A DNA stretch of 64,000 bases from Rugamonas rubra (lineage in GTDB: Bacteria; Pseudomonadota; Gammaproteobacteria; Burkholderiales; Burkholderiaceae_D), in NCBI RefSeq assembly GCF_900114705.1, contig NZ_FOTW01000031.1, positions 1-64,000 of the forward strand, in the 5' to 3' direction. The notes beneath the pieces were generated by a model that did not search any database, had not been told where the DNA came from, and was given only the letters and a program-made list of their open reading frames with translations. The translations under genes and the position numbers were made by a program. Below, one piece after another: positions 30,152 through 38,589 of the stretch; within the stretch, counting starts at the first letter, position 1, and each line of letters begins with the position of its first letter.

Positions 30152-30308
30152 GGGCAATTCCTTATTGTTCAATATTGAGAAAACTGTATCAGAAAAATTT
30201 CGGTTTTACCGATAAGCAACTAAATTTAGAATGTAAAAAATGTAAAAATATATTTATGCCAATACTAACAGCGAAATTTCCCGACAAATGCGCGAATTAA
30301 CACGAAAA

Positions 30309-30329
30309 GACCCGCCAGTTCGACGGGTC
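30309..30329 (-). terminator. Terminator of the 1827-aa repeat gene
   Basis: GACCCG pairs with CGGGTC across CCAGTTCGA, and an A-run at 30304-30307 gives a T-run on the minus strand. It lies about 120 bp beyond the stop codon. Confidence 0.6.
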
Positions 30330-30447
30330 CCGAGGTGGGGCATGCCGGGGATGCCGGCCTGAGCGGGGGGAGGCGGCAAGCGCGCCGCCCCCGCCGTGGA
30401 CGGGTGTCCCGGGTCGCCGCTTGTTTGACTCGGGACACTGGCAGCGA

Positions 30448-33400
30448 CTAGCGCGGCGGCAGCGCCAGCAGGCCGGCCGAGGCCGTGGCCCGCGCGCCGG
30501 GCGGCTCGCTGCCGGTCGGCGCGGCGGCCAGCAGGGCCGCACCGGCCAAGCTGCGGCCGCGGGCGTCGAACTGGGCCAGCTGGCCGGCCAGCAGGGCCGT
30601 GGCGGCCGGCGCCGGGTCCGTCAGCGCCAGCGCGGCGGCGGCCGCCACGGCCGGCGCGGCGTCCCGGCCGAAGGCGGCCAGCTGCTGGACCAGGCCGCCG
30701 ACCCGGCCGCTCAGCACGCTGCCCGGCTGGGCCAGCCAAACGTCGGCCAGCTCGCGCTGCGCGCCGTCGGCCCTTGTGTAGCTGGCGCGCAGGGCCACCA
30801 CGTTGCCCTGCTCCACCGTCGGCGCCAGGCGGGCGTCCAGGTTCAGGCGGACGATGCCCAGCGCGTCCAGGCCGGCCAGCTCGGCGGCCTGGCTGACGCC
30901 GTCGGCGTTGCCGTCGACCCAGACGCGCAACTGGCCGAAGGCGCGGTCGGCGGCGTCGATGGCGCCGTCGCCGTTGCTGTCGAGCTCGGCCAGGGCGGCG
31001 AAGCCCTGCTCGGCGCGGCCGCCGCCGGCCAGCGCGGTGGCCGAGCCGAACAGCTCGGCGCCGTCGTTGATGCGGCCGTCGCCGTTGCGGTCCAGCGCCA
31101 GCAGGCCGTCGCCGCCGCCGATCCAGCCGGTGGCGCCGGCGTGGCCGTCGGCGGCCAGGTCGAAGCGCACGCCGGCGTCCAGGCCGAGGGTGCGCAGGCC
31201 GTCGCCGTCGAGGTCCAGCGCCAGCGGCGTCAGGTTGCCCAGCGCGGCGATCTGCGCCGTGCTGAGCGCCTGCACCTGGGTGCTCGACCAGGCGGCGAAC
31301 TGGGCGCTGTTGAGGGCGGCGATCTGGCCGGTGCTCAGCGCGCGCACCTGGGCGGTCGACAGCGCCGCCATCTGCAGCTTGTTGAGGCCGACGATGTCGC
31401 GCGTTTCGATCGCCGCCAGTTCGCTGGTGCTGAAGGCCTTGAGCATCGCCACGCTGAGCGCGCCGACCTGTCTGGCCGACAGCGCGGCGATCTGCGCGCT
31501 GCTCAGCAGGTCGGCGCCGGGCGGATGGCTGGTGCCCAGCGCGGCCACCTGGCGGGTGGCCAGCGCGGCGATCTGCTCGCTGCCCAGCGCCGCCAGTTGC
31601 GGCGCGCTGAGCGCGGCGATGACGGCGGTGCCGAGCGCGGCCAGGTCGGCCGCCTCGATGGCGCCGAACACGGCCGCCGACAGCTGGCCGATGCGGCTGG
31701 CGCCGAAGGCGGCGGCCTGCTGCGGCGTCAGGGCGACCAGCTGGGCGCTGCCCAGGCCGGCGACGAAGGCGGCCGAACGGCTCAGGCCGGCGATGGCGGA
31801 GCTCGACAGCGCGGCGATCTGCGCCGTGGCCAGCGCCGCCACCTGGGCCGTGTTCAGGCCCGACAGCGCGGCCGTGCTCAAGGCGGCCAGGCCGGCGCCG
31901 CCCAGGCCGGCCAGCGCGGCGGTGCCGAGCGCGGCGATGGCGCGCGAGCCGAGCGCCGCCGCCTGCGCGGTCGACAGCGCGGCCAGCTGGGCGCTGCCCA
32001 GCGCGGCGAAGAAGGTCGGGGCCAGCGCGGCCACGCCGTTCAGCGCGCCCGGCTTGAGGGCGGCGACGGCGGCGGCCGACAGCGCCGCCACGTTGGCGCT
32101 GCCCAGGCCGGCCAACTGGACGCTGCTCAGCGCGGCCAGCTGGGCGCTGCCCAGCGCCGCGCTCTGCGCGCTGCTGAGGGCGGCGATCTGGGCGCTGCGC
32201 AGGCCGGCGACGGCGGCCGTGCGCAGCGCCGCCAGCTCGTCGGGGCGCAGCACGGCGATCTGGCCGCTGGACAGGGCGGCGATCTGCGCGCTGCCCAGGG
32301 CGGCGAACTGGTCGCTGCCCAGCGCGGCCAGCTGGGCGGTGGCCAGGCCGGCCACGGCGGCGCTGCGCAGCGCCGCGATCTGGCCGTTGGACAGCGCGTT
32401 CAGCGAGGCGCCCAGCGCGGCCAGCTGCGCGCCGCTCAGGCTGGCGATGACGCTGGTGCGCAGCGCGCCCAGCGTGGCGGTGGCCAGCACGCCGAGGTCG
32501 GCGCTGGCCAGGCTGGCGAACTGGCGCGAGCTGAGCGCGCCGATCTGCTCCGGCGTGAAGGCGATGAATTGCGCGGTGCCCAGCGCGGCCAGGCCGGCGC
32601 TGCCCAGCGCGGCCACCTGGCGCGTGCTCAGGCTGGCCAGCTGGGCGGTGCTGAGCCGGGCCACCACGGCGCCCGGCAGGGCGGCGATCACCGCCGTGCT
32701 CAGGGCGGCCAGCGCGGCGGTCGGCAGCGCCGCCAGGGTGGCGCTGCTCAGCACGGAGATCTGGCGCGTGCCCAGCGCGGCCAGCTGGGCCGTGCCCAGG
32801 CCGGCCACCTGCAGACTGGTCAGCGCCGCCACCTGCTCGCTGCGCAGGCCGGCCAGGGTGCTCGGCCGCAGCGCCGCCAGGTCGGCCGTCTCCAGCGCGG
32901 CGATCGCCTCGTTGGAGAAGGCGGCCAGCTGGCGGCTGCCCAGCGCCGCCGCCTGGGCCGGCGACAGGCTGGCCACCTCGGCGGTGGTCAGGCCGGCCAG
33001 GGCGCCGCTGCGCAGCGCGGCGATCTGCGCCGTGCCCAGGGCGGCGAACTGCGCCGTGCCCAGCGCGGCCAGTTGGAGCGAGTTGAGCGCGGCGATGGCG
33101 CCGGTGCGCAGCGCGACGATCTGCGCGCTGCCGATGGCGGCCAGGTCCTCGGCCGCCAGCCAGACGACCTGTTTGGCGCCGAGCGCGGCCAGCTGCGCCG
33201 CGCTCAGCGCGGCCACCTGGGCGCTGCCCAGCGCCTGCAGCGCGGCGCTGCCCAGCGCGGCGATCTGGCGCGTCGCCAGGCCGGCCAGCTGGGCCGTGCC
33301 CAGGCCGGCGATGACGGCGGCCGGCAGGGCGGCGACCACCGCCGTGCTCAGCGCCGCCAGGTCGGCGGCCGGCAGGGCGGCCAGCGTGGCGCTGGCCAGC

Positions 33401-35931
33401 GCCGCCATTTGCGCGCTGCCGAAGACGGCGAACTGGGCCGGGCTGAGGGCGACGATCTGGGCGCTGCCCAGGGCCGCCACCTGCTCGCTGCGCAGGCCGC
33501 GGATGGCGCCGCTCGACAGCGCGGCCAGGTCGGCCGTCTCCAGCGCGGCGATGGCCGCGGTCGACAAGGCGCGCAGCTGGGCGCTGCGCAGCGCGGCGCT
33601 CTGCTCGACCGTCAGCGCCGCCACCTGGGCGGTGCTCAAGGCGGCCAGCGCGGTGCTGCGCAGCGCCGCCACCTGGGCCGTGCCGAGGGCGGCGAACTGG
33701 CCGGTGGCGTCGAGCGCGGCCACCTGCGCCGCGCTGAGCACGGCGATGGCGGCGCTGCGTAGGGCGCCGATGTTGTCGGCGCTGACGACGGCCAGGTCCC
33801 CGGCGTCGATGCCGACGATCTGGCGCGAGCCGAGCGCGCCCAGCTGTTCATAGCTGAGCGCGGCGAACTGGGCGCTGCCCAGCGCGCGCACGCCGGCGCT
33901 GCTCAGGGCGGCGACCTGGCGCGTGCTCAGGCTGGCGATCTGCGCCGCGCTGAGGCGGGCGATCACCTCGCCGGGCAGGATGGCGATGGCGGACGGGCTG
34001 AGCGCGGCCAGGTAGGCGGTCGGCAGCGCGCTGATCAGGCCGCCCGCCAGGGCGCCGATCTGGCTGCTGCTCATCGAGGCCAGCTCGGCCGTGGTGAGGG
34101 CGCCGACCTGGGCGCTGTCCAGCGCCGCCACCTGGGCGGTGCTCAGGCCGCGCAGGGCGGCGGTGCGCAGCGCCGCCACGTCTGCCGGGTCGAGCGCGGC
34201 GATGGCGGCGGTCGACAGGGCGCGCAGCTGGGCGCTGTTGAGGGCGTGCACCTGGGCCGTGCCGAGCGCGCGCGCCTGGCTGGCGCCCAGGCCGGCCAGG
34301 GCGGCGCTGCGCAGGAAGCTGATCTGGCCGGTGCTCAGCGCGACGATCTGCACCTCGCTGAGCGCGGCCAGCTGGCTCGAGTTCAAGCCGCCCAGCGCGA
34401 CCGGGCGCAGCGCGCCGATGGCGTCGCTGCCGAGCACGCCGAGGTCGGCGTTCGACAGCGCCGCCAGCTGGCGCGAACTGAGCACGCGCAGCTGGCCGGA
34501 GCCCAGCGCGGCGAACTGCGCCGGGCTCAGCGCGCCCAGCGCGGCGCTGCCCAGCGCCGCCACCTGCTGCGTCGCCAGGCTGGCCACCTGCTGCGTGCTC
34601 AGCTGGGCCAGCACCGCCGTCGGCAGCGCCGCGAAGGTGGCCGGTTTGAGCGCGGCCAGCGCGGCGGTCGGCAGCGCGGCCAGGCTGGCGCTGGCCAGCA
34701 CGGCGATCTGCCGGCTGCCCATCGCGCTCAGCTGGGCGGTGCTCAGCGCCGCCACCTGGGCGCTGCTCAGCGCCGCCGCCTGGGCGCTGCGCAGGCCGGC
34801 GATGGCCGCCGTGCGCAGCGCCGCCAGGTCGGCCGTCTCGAGGGCGGCGATGGCCTCGACCGACAGGCCGGCCAGCTGGGCGCTGCCCAGCAGCGCCGCC
34901 TGGGCGGTGCTCAGGCCGACGATCTGCGCCGTCGTCAAGCCGGCCAGGGCGGCGCTGCGCAGGGCGCGGATCTGCGCCGTGCCCAGGTTGGCGAAGGGGT
35001 TGTTGCCACCGCCGCCGAGCTGGGCCAGCTGGGCCGAGCTGAGCGCGGCGATGGCGCCGGTGCGCAGCGCGCCGATGTTGTCGACGTCGATGGCGGCGAT
35101 GCCGCGCGTCATCAGCGCGACCAGTTGCGCGCTGCTCAGCGCGGCCAGCTGGGCGCTGCCCAGGGCGTGGATCTGTGCCGTCGCCAGCACGGCCAGCTGC
35201 GCCGTGGCCAGGCCGCCGATGGCGCGCGAGCTCAGCGCGCGCATGCCCTCGTTGCCCAGCGCGGCCAGCTGGCCGGCCGACAGCACGGCCAGCTGGCGGC
35301 TGCCGAGGGCGCCCACCTGGGCGGCGCTGAGGGCCTCGATCTGGTCGAGCCGCAGCGCGGCCAGCTGGGCGCTGCCCAGCGCGGCGACATCCTGGCTGTC
35401 GAGCGCGGCGATGGCGCGCGTGCCCAGCGCGGCGAGCTGGCCGGCGACCAGCGCGGCCACCTGTTTGGAGCCGAAGCCGGCGATCTGCTGGGTGCCCAGC
35501 GCGGCCAGTTGCTCGTTCGTCAGGCGCGCCACGGCGGCCGGGTTGAGGGCGGCGAAATCGGCGGCGTCGAAGGCGGCCAGCGCCTGGGGGCTGAGGGCGG
35601 CGATGTGGCGCGAACTCAGTGCGGCGGCCTGGGCCGTCGTCAGCTGGGCCACCTGGGCGGCGCCCAGTCCGGCGACGAAGTTGGCGCCCAGCGTGGCGGC
35701 GCCGAACACGGCGGCGCGCAGGGCGGCCAGGTTGGCCGGCGGCAGCGCCGCGACGGCGGCGGCGGCTAGCCCCGCCAGTTGCGGCCCGGACAGCGCGGCG
35801 GCCTGCGCCACCGTCATCGCGGCGGCCTGGGCGGCGGTGACCTCGGCCATCTCCGCGAGAGACAGCGCAGCGATGAGTTTGGTGCTCAAGGCGGCGAACT
35901 GGGCGGGGGTGAGACCGGTGACTGAGGTCAT
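30448..35931 (-). CDS. Octapeptide-repeat giant protein with EF-hand-like calcium module, 1827 aa
   Basis: ATG at 35931 follows AAGGAAC. Residues 5 to about 1560 are octads (A-A-L-S-T-A-Q-V type), with E-T-A-D landmarks 648 bp apart (32881, 33529) and then 1299 bp (34828). From about 1565 the chain changes to a calcium-binding module: L-D-L-D-G-D-G, L-D-R-N-G-D-G-R-I-N-D-G-A-E-L-F-G, L-D-S-N-G-D-G-A-I-D-A-A-D and V-D-G-N-A-D-G-V-S, a pattern known from RTX/FrpC-like secreted proteins. A tail homologous to that of the 1328-aa paralogue follows. An extracellular role is suggested by the module, but no secretion signal or transporter is visible nearby. Confidence 0.85.
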   Translation of the reverse strand: MTSVTGLTPAQFAALSTKLIAALSLAEMAEVTAAQAAAMTVAQAAALSGPQLAGLAAAAVAALPPANLAALRAAVFGAATLGANFVAGLGAAQVAQLTTAQAAALSSRHIAALSPQALAAFDAADFAALNPAAVARLTNEQLAALGTQQIAGFGSKQVAALVAGQLAALGTRAIAALDSQDVAALGSAQLAALRLDQIEALSAAQVGALGSRQLAVLSAGQLAALGNEGMRALSSRAIGGLATAQLAVLATAQIHALGSAQLAALSSAQLVALMTRGIAAIDVDNIGALRTGAIAALSSAQLAQLGGGGNNPFANLGTAQIRALRSAALAGLTTAQIVGLSTAQAALLGSAQLAGLSVEAIAALETADLAALRTAAIAGLRSAQAAALSSAQVAALSTAQLSAMGSRQIAVLASASLAALPTAALAALKPATFAALPTAVLAQLSTQQVASLATQQVAALGSAALGALSPAQFAALGSGQLRVLSSRQLAALSNADLGVLGSDAIGALRPVALGGLNSSQLAALSEVQIVALSTGQISFLRSAALAGLGASQARALGTAQVHALNSAQLRALSTAAIAALDPADVAALRTAALRGLSTAQVAALDSAQVGALTTAELASMSSSQIGALAGGLISALPTAYLAALSPSAIAILPGEVIARLSAAQIASLSTRQVAALSSAGVRALGSAQFAALSYEQLGALGSRQIVGIDAGDLAVVSADNIGALRSAAIAVLSAAQVAALDATGQFAALGTAQVAALRSTALAALSTAQVAALTVEQSAALRSAQLRALSTAAIAALETADLAALSSGAIRGLRSEQVAALGSAQIVALSPAQFAVFGSAQMAALASATLAALPAADLAALSTAVVAALPAAVIAGLGTAQLAGLATRQIAALGSAALQALGSAQVAALSAAQLAALGAKQVVWLAAEDLAAIGSAQIVALRTGAIAALNSLQLAALGTAQFAALGTAQIAALRSGALAGLTTAEVASLSPAQAAALGSRQLAAFSNEAIAALETADLAALRPSTLAGLRSEQVAALTSLQVAGLGTAQLAALGTRQISVLSSATLAALPTAALAALSTAVIAALPGAVVARLSTAQLASLSTRQVAALGSAGLAALGTAQFIAFTPEQIGALSSRQFASLASADLGVLATATLGALRTSVIASLSGAQLAALGASLNALSNGQIAALRSAAVAGLATAQLAALGSDQFAALGSAQIAALSSGQIAVLRPDELAALRTAAVAGLRSAQIAALSSAQSAALGSAQLAALSSVQLAGLGSANVAALSAAAVAALKPGALNGVAALAPTFFAALGSAQLAALSTAQAAALGSRAIAALGTAALAGLGGAGLAALSTAALSGLNTAQVAALATAQIAALSSSAIAGLSRSAAFVAGLGSAQLVALTPQQAAAFGASRIGQLSAAVFGAIEAADLAALGTAVIAALSAPQLAALGSEQIAALATRQVAALGTSHPPGADLLSSAQIAALSARQVGALSVAMLKAFSTSELAAIETRDIVGLNKLQMAALSTAQVRALSTGQIAALNSAQFAAWSSTQVQALSTAQIAALGNLTPLALDLDGDGLRTLGLDAGVRFDLAADGHAGATGWIGGGDGLLALDRNGDGRINDGAELFGSATALAGGGRAEQGFAALAELDSNGDGAIDAADRAFGQLRVWVDGNADGVSQAAELAGLDALGIVRLNLDARLAPTVEQGNVVALRASYTRADGAQRELADVWLAQPGSVLSGRVGGLVQQLAAFGRDAAPAVAAAAALALTDPAPAATALLAGQLAQFDARGRSLAGAALLAAAPTGSEPPGARATASAGLLALPPR
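31230..35900 (-). repeat. Octad-coding 24-bp repeat tract of the 1827-aa gene
   Basis: Continuous 24-bp coding units arranged in super-units of about 27 octads (648 bp). Unit sequence has diverged more than in the partial gene at 1-1778. Confidence 0.8.
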
Positions 35932-36090
35932 GGTAGTTCCTTATTTGATAACTTCCCACTATACCAGAACGGCCGGGAATTTCCACAAGGAAACATGAAA
36001 TATTGCAAGAATAACCAACACCCCCCGCCCGAGGCCCCGCTTCGCCGGTGAAAAGACGGCGCGCGCCGGCCGCTGCGCCGCGCGCCGGCA

Positions 36091-36125
36091 AAAAAAATGC
36101 CGCCCTGCATTGAAGCGGGCGGCAT
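36091..36125 (-). terminator. Rho-independent terminator of rdgC
   Basis: ATGCCGCCC (36097-36105) pairs with GGGCGGCAT (36117-36125), followed on the minus strand by seven to eight T residues. It lies 32 bp after the rdgC stop codon. Confidence 0.9.
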
Positions 36126-36156
36126 CGTCGGGCTCGGCGGCGGGCGCCGGGCCGGG

Positions 36157-37053
36157 TCAGGCCTTGGCTTCGCCGCCCAGCGCCTCGACCACGTCGGCCA
36201 TCAGCTTGCTCAGCTCGCCGGTCATCAGCATCATGTCGCCGTCGAAACGCTCGTCGTCGTTCTTGGTGCTCGATTCCTTCTCGCTGATCACGTCGAGCGG
36301 CTTGATGCCCTTGATCGCCAGCGACTCGGTCAGCACGAAGGAGATCTTGCCGTCCCAGGTCATGGCCAGGCGGGTGCACTGCTTGCCGGCGGCGATGTGG
36401 CGGCGCACCTCCTCCGGTTCCAGCGTGTGGCGCACATAGCGCACCGCCGCCTTGCTCTCGCCGGTGGCGCGCAGCTCGGTGTCCATGTCGACCGTGAAGC
36501 CGGCCGGCGACTCGTCGGCCTGCAGCCATTCGGTCATCACGCCGACCGGCGAGCGCTGCACGCGCAGGCTCTCCAGCGGCAACTTGTCGACCGCCTTGAG
36601 CAGCAGCTTGATGACCTCGTCGGCCTTGGCCGGGCTGGCCGCGTCGACCACCAGCCAGCCGTTGACCGGGTCGATCCAGGTCCAGACGTTGCTGCGGATC
36701 GAGAAGGCGCGCGGCAGCAACTCGTCGGCGACGCGCTCCTTGAGCTCCTTCATCGCCTTCTTGCCGGGGGCGAAGCCTTGCGCCTCCTCCATGTCGGCGG
36801 CGCGCGCCTTGGCGACCTGGTTGATCACCGTGGCCGGCAGCAGCTTCTTCTCGGTGCCGAGCAGGATCAGCATCTGTTTGTTGACCACGTGCACCAGCGT
36901 GCCGTTGCCGCGCGGCGAATCCCAGCCCTGGCGCAGCAATTCATTGCTGCTGGCAGGCACGAAGGAATGGGGAGCGAGCGCCGCTTCCAGTTGTTCCGGG
37001 GTGTACGCCCAGGGGGCGGGCAGGCGGTAGATCTGCAGATTCTTGAACCACAT
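36157..37053 (-). CDS. rdgC: Recombination-associated protein RdgC
   Basis: A 298-residue RdgC, close to the family length. It begins M-W-F-K-N-L-Q-I-Y-R-L and contains L-R-Q-G-W-D-S-P and M-T-W-D-G-K-I-S-F-V-L-T-E, both typical. RdgC forms a ring-shaped dimer that binds dsDNA and restrains RecA-mediated recombination. It lies next to dinB on the same strand, separated by about 150 bp, so this is a small cluster of DNA-metabolism genes. Confidence 0.97.
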   Translation of the reverse strand: MWFKNLQIYRLPAPWAYTPEQLEAALAPHSFVPASSNELLRQGWDSPRGNGTLVHVVNKQMLILLGTEKKLLPATVINQVAKARAADMEEAQGFAPGKKAMKELKERVADELLPRAFSIRSNVWTWIDPVNGWLVVDAASPAKADEVIKLLLKAVDKLPLESLRVQRSPVGVMTEWLQADESPAGFTVDMDTELRATGESKAAVRYVRHTLEPEEVRRHIAAGKQCTRLAMTWDGKISFVLTESLAIKGIKPLDVISEKESSTKNDDERFDGDMMLMTGELSKLMADVVEALGGEAKA

Positions 37054-37205
37054 AGTTGTTTTTGCCTTGTTTTTCAGTGTTGCCAGGGAACGGTATTTTA
37101 CACGTTGGCGCGGCCGGACAGGCGCTTTGCCGTGCTCCGGCCGCGCCGCGCGGGCCGCGCCCCGGGGGTGGGTGGGGGATGGCTAGGGGGCCGCCCGCGG
37201 CGGCG

Positions 37206-38369
37206 TCACGGGAACAATTCGCCCTGGCTGCGGCCCTGCCCGGCCGCCGCCGGGGCGCCGGGCGGCTCGAGCGTGCTGGCGCGCACGCCGAGCAGGCGCA
37301 GGCGCCGTTGCAGCGGCACCCGTTTGAGGCACTCGCGCGCCGCCTGCAGGATCGCCGCCGGCTCGGCCACCGCCCGCGGCAGGGTGACGTTGCGGCTGAC
37401 GATCTGGAAATCGTCGAAGCGCAGCTTGATGCCGATGGTGCGGCTGACATAGGACTTGCGCCGCAAATCCTCGGCCAGGCGCTCGCACAGCGCCGTCAAA
37501 ATGCCCGACAACGCGGCGCGGTCCTGGCGCGCGTGCAGGTCGCGCTCGAAGGTGGTCTCGCGGCTGATCGACTTGCTCTCCGTGCTGGTCGAGATGGCGC
37601 GCTGGTCCAGGCCGCGCGCGGCCTCGGCCAGCCAGCCGGCGTAGTTGGCGCCGAAGTGCTCCTGCAGCAGGCCGGCGTCGGCCGCCGCCAGCTGGCCGAT
37701 GGTGGCGATGCCCAGCGCCGCCAGCTTCTCGCTCGCCTTCGGGCCGACGCCGTTGATCTTGCGCACCGCCAGCGGCCAGATGCGCGCCGGCACCTCGTCG
37801 AGCGACAGCATGGTCAGCCCGTCCGGCTTGTCCAGGTCGGAGCAGATCTTCGACAGCAGCTTGTTCGGCGTCACGCCGATCGAGCAGCTCAAGCCGGTGG
37901 CGGCGCGCACCGCCTGCTTGATGCGGCCGGCCAGCTCGAAGGTCTCGCCGGCCACCTCCGTCAGGTCGATGTAGATCTCGTCGATGCCGCGGTCCTCGAT
38001 GGCCGGGGCGATCGCCGCCACGGCCGCCTTGAACAGGCGCGAGTAGTGGCGGTAGGCGTCGAAGTTGACCGGCAGCAGCACCGCGTCCGGCGCCAGCTTG
38101 GCCGCCTTCATCATCCCCATCGCCGAGCCGACGCCCAGCGCGCGCGCCTCGTAGGTGGCGGTGGTGATGACGCCGCGGCCGACGTAGTCGCGCAGGCGGG
38201 CGAAGCGGCGCGTGCCGTCGGCCTGCACCTGCGGCTGGTGTTCGCGGCCGCCGCCGATCACCACCGCCTGGCCGCGCAGCTCGGGGTATTGCAGCAGCTC
38301 GACGGAGGCGTAGAAGGCGTCCATGTCGAGGTGGGCGATGCGGCGTGCTGGCGCAAACTGGCTGGTCAT
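37206..38369 (-). CDS. dinB: DNA polymerase IV (Y-family)
   Basis: A 387-residue Pol IV. The start at 38369 (M-T-S-Q-F-A-P-A-R-R-I-A-H-L-D-M-D-A-F-Y-A-S-V-E) lies 27 bp from a perfect LexA box; an upstream open extension would put the box inside the gene and is rejected. Catalytic Asp residues lie in L-D-M-D (15 and 17), a second acidic motif in G-I-D-E-I-Y-I-D, and S-I-G-V-T-P-N-K-L-L-S-K is the palm motif. The helix-hairpin-helix thumb and little finger are complete. It performs error-prone translesion synthesis under SOS. Confidence 0.96.
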   Translation of the reverse strand: MTSQFAPARRIAHLDMDAFYASVELLQYPELRGQAVVIGGGREHQPQVQADGTRRFARLRDYVGRGVITTATYEARALGVGSAMGMMKAAKLAPDAVLLPVNFDAYRHYSRLFKAAVAAIAPAIEDRGIDEIYIDLTEVAGETFELAGRIKQAVRAATGLSCSIGVTPNKLLSKICSDLDKPDGLTMLSLDEVPARIWPLAVRKINGVGPKASEKLAALGIATIGQLAAADAGLLQEHFGANYAGWLAEAARGLDQRAISTSTESKSISRETTFERDLHARQDRAALSGILTALCERLAEDLRRKSYVSRTIGIKLRFDDFQIVSRNVTLPRAVAEPAAILQAARECLKRVPLQRRLRLLGVRASTLEPPGAPAAAGQGRSQGELFP

Positions 38370-38395
38370 GGGCGGCCCGTTCCGGTCGGGAAGAA

Positions 38396-38415
38396 TACTG
38401 TGAATACATACAGTA
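38396..38415. promoter_or_regulatory. LexA (SOS) box upstream of dinB
   Basis: TACTGTGAATACATACAGTA is a perfect TACTG-N10-CAGTA site, 27 bp upstream of the dinB start. It predicts tight LexA control of dinB. Confidence 0.93.
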
Positions 38416-38589
38416 TCGCCGCAAATTGCCGGGCGTGCAAGTCCGCCGCGGCCGGCCCGGTATGGCGCATACGCAACACTATCGCCGCGCCGGGGCGGCG
38501 CCGCGACAATCACCCACCGCGTCCGCGCGGGACAGCGGTAGTATCTGTAGAGCAAGTTTCCCTCCACCACCCTCGTCCCAAGGACCACC

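Noticed and set aside
26000..30178. Very long open frame on the plus strand (over 1300 codons) opposite the 1328-aa repeat gene
   Set aside because: It is the antisense of the octad repeats, which rarely complement to stop codons. The product is a monotonous Gln/Gly/Ala/Arg string, and the minus-strand gene has a proper start, ribosome-binding site and regular protein repeat.
30421..35998. Plus-strand open frames of 500-1100 codons opposite the 1827-aa repeat gene
   Set aside because: Antisense shadows for the same reason; low-complexity products.
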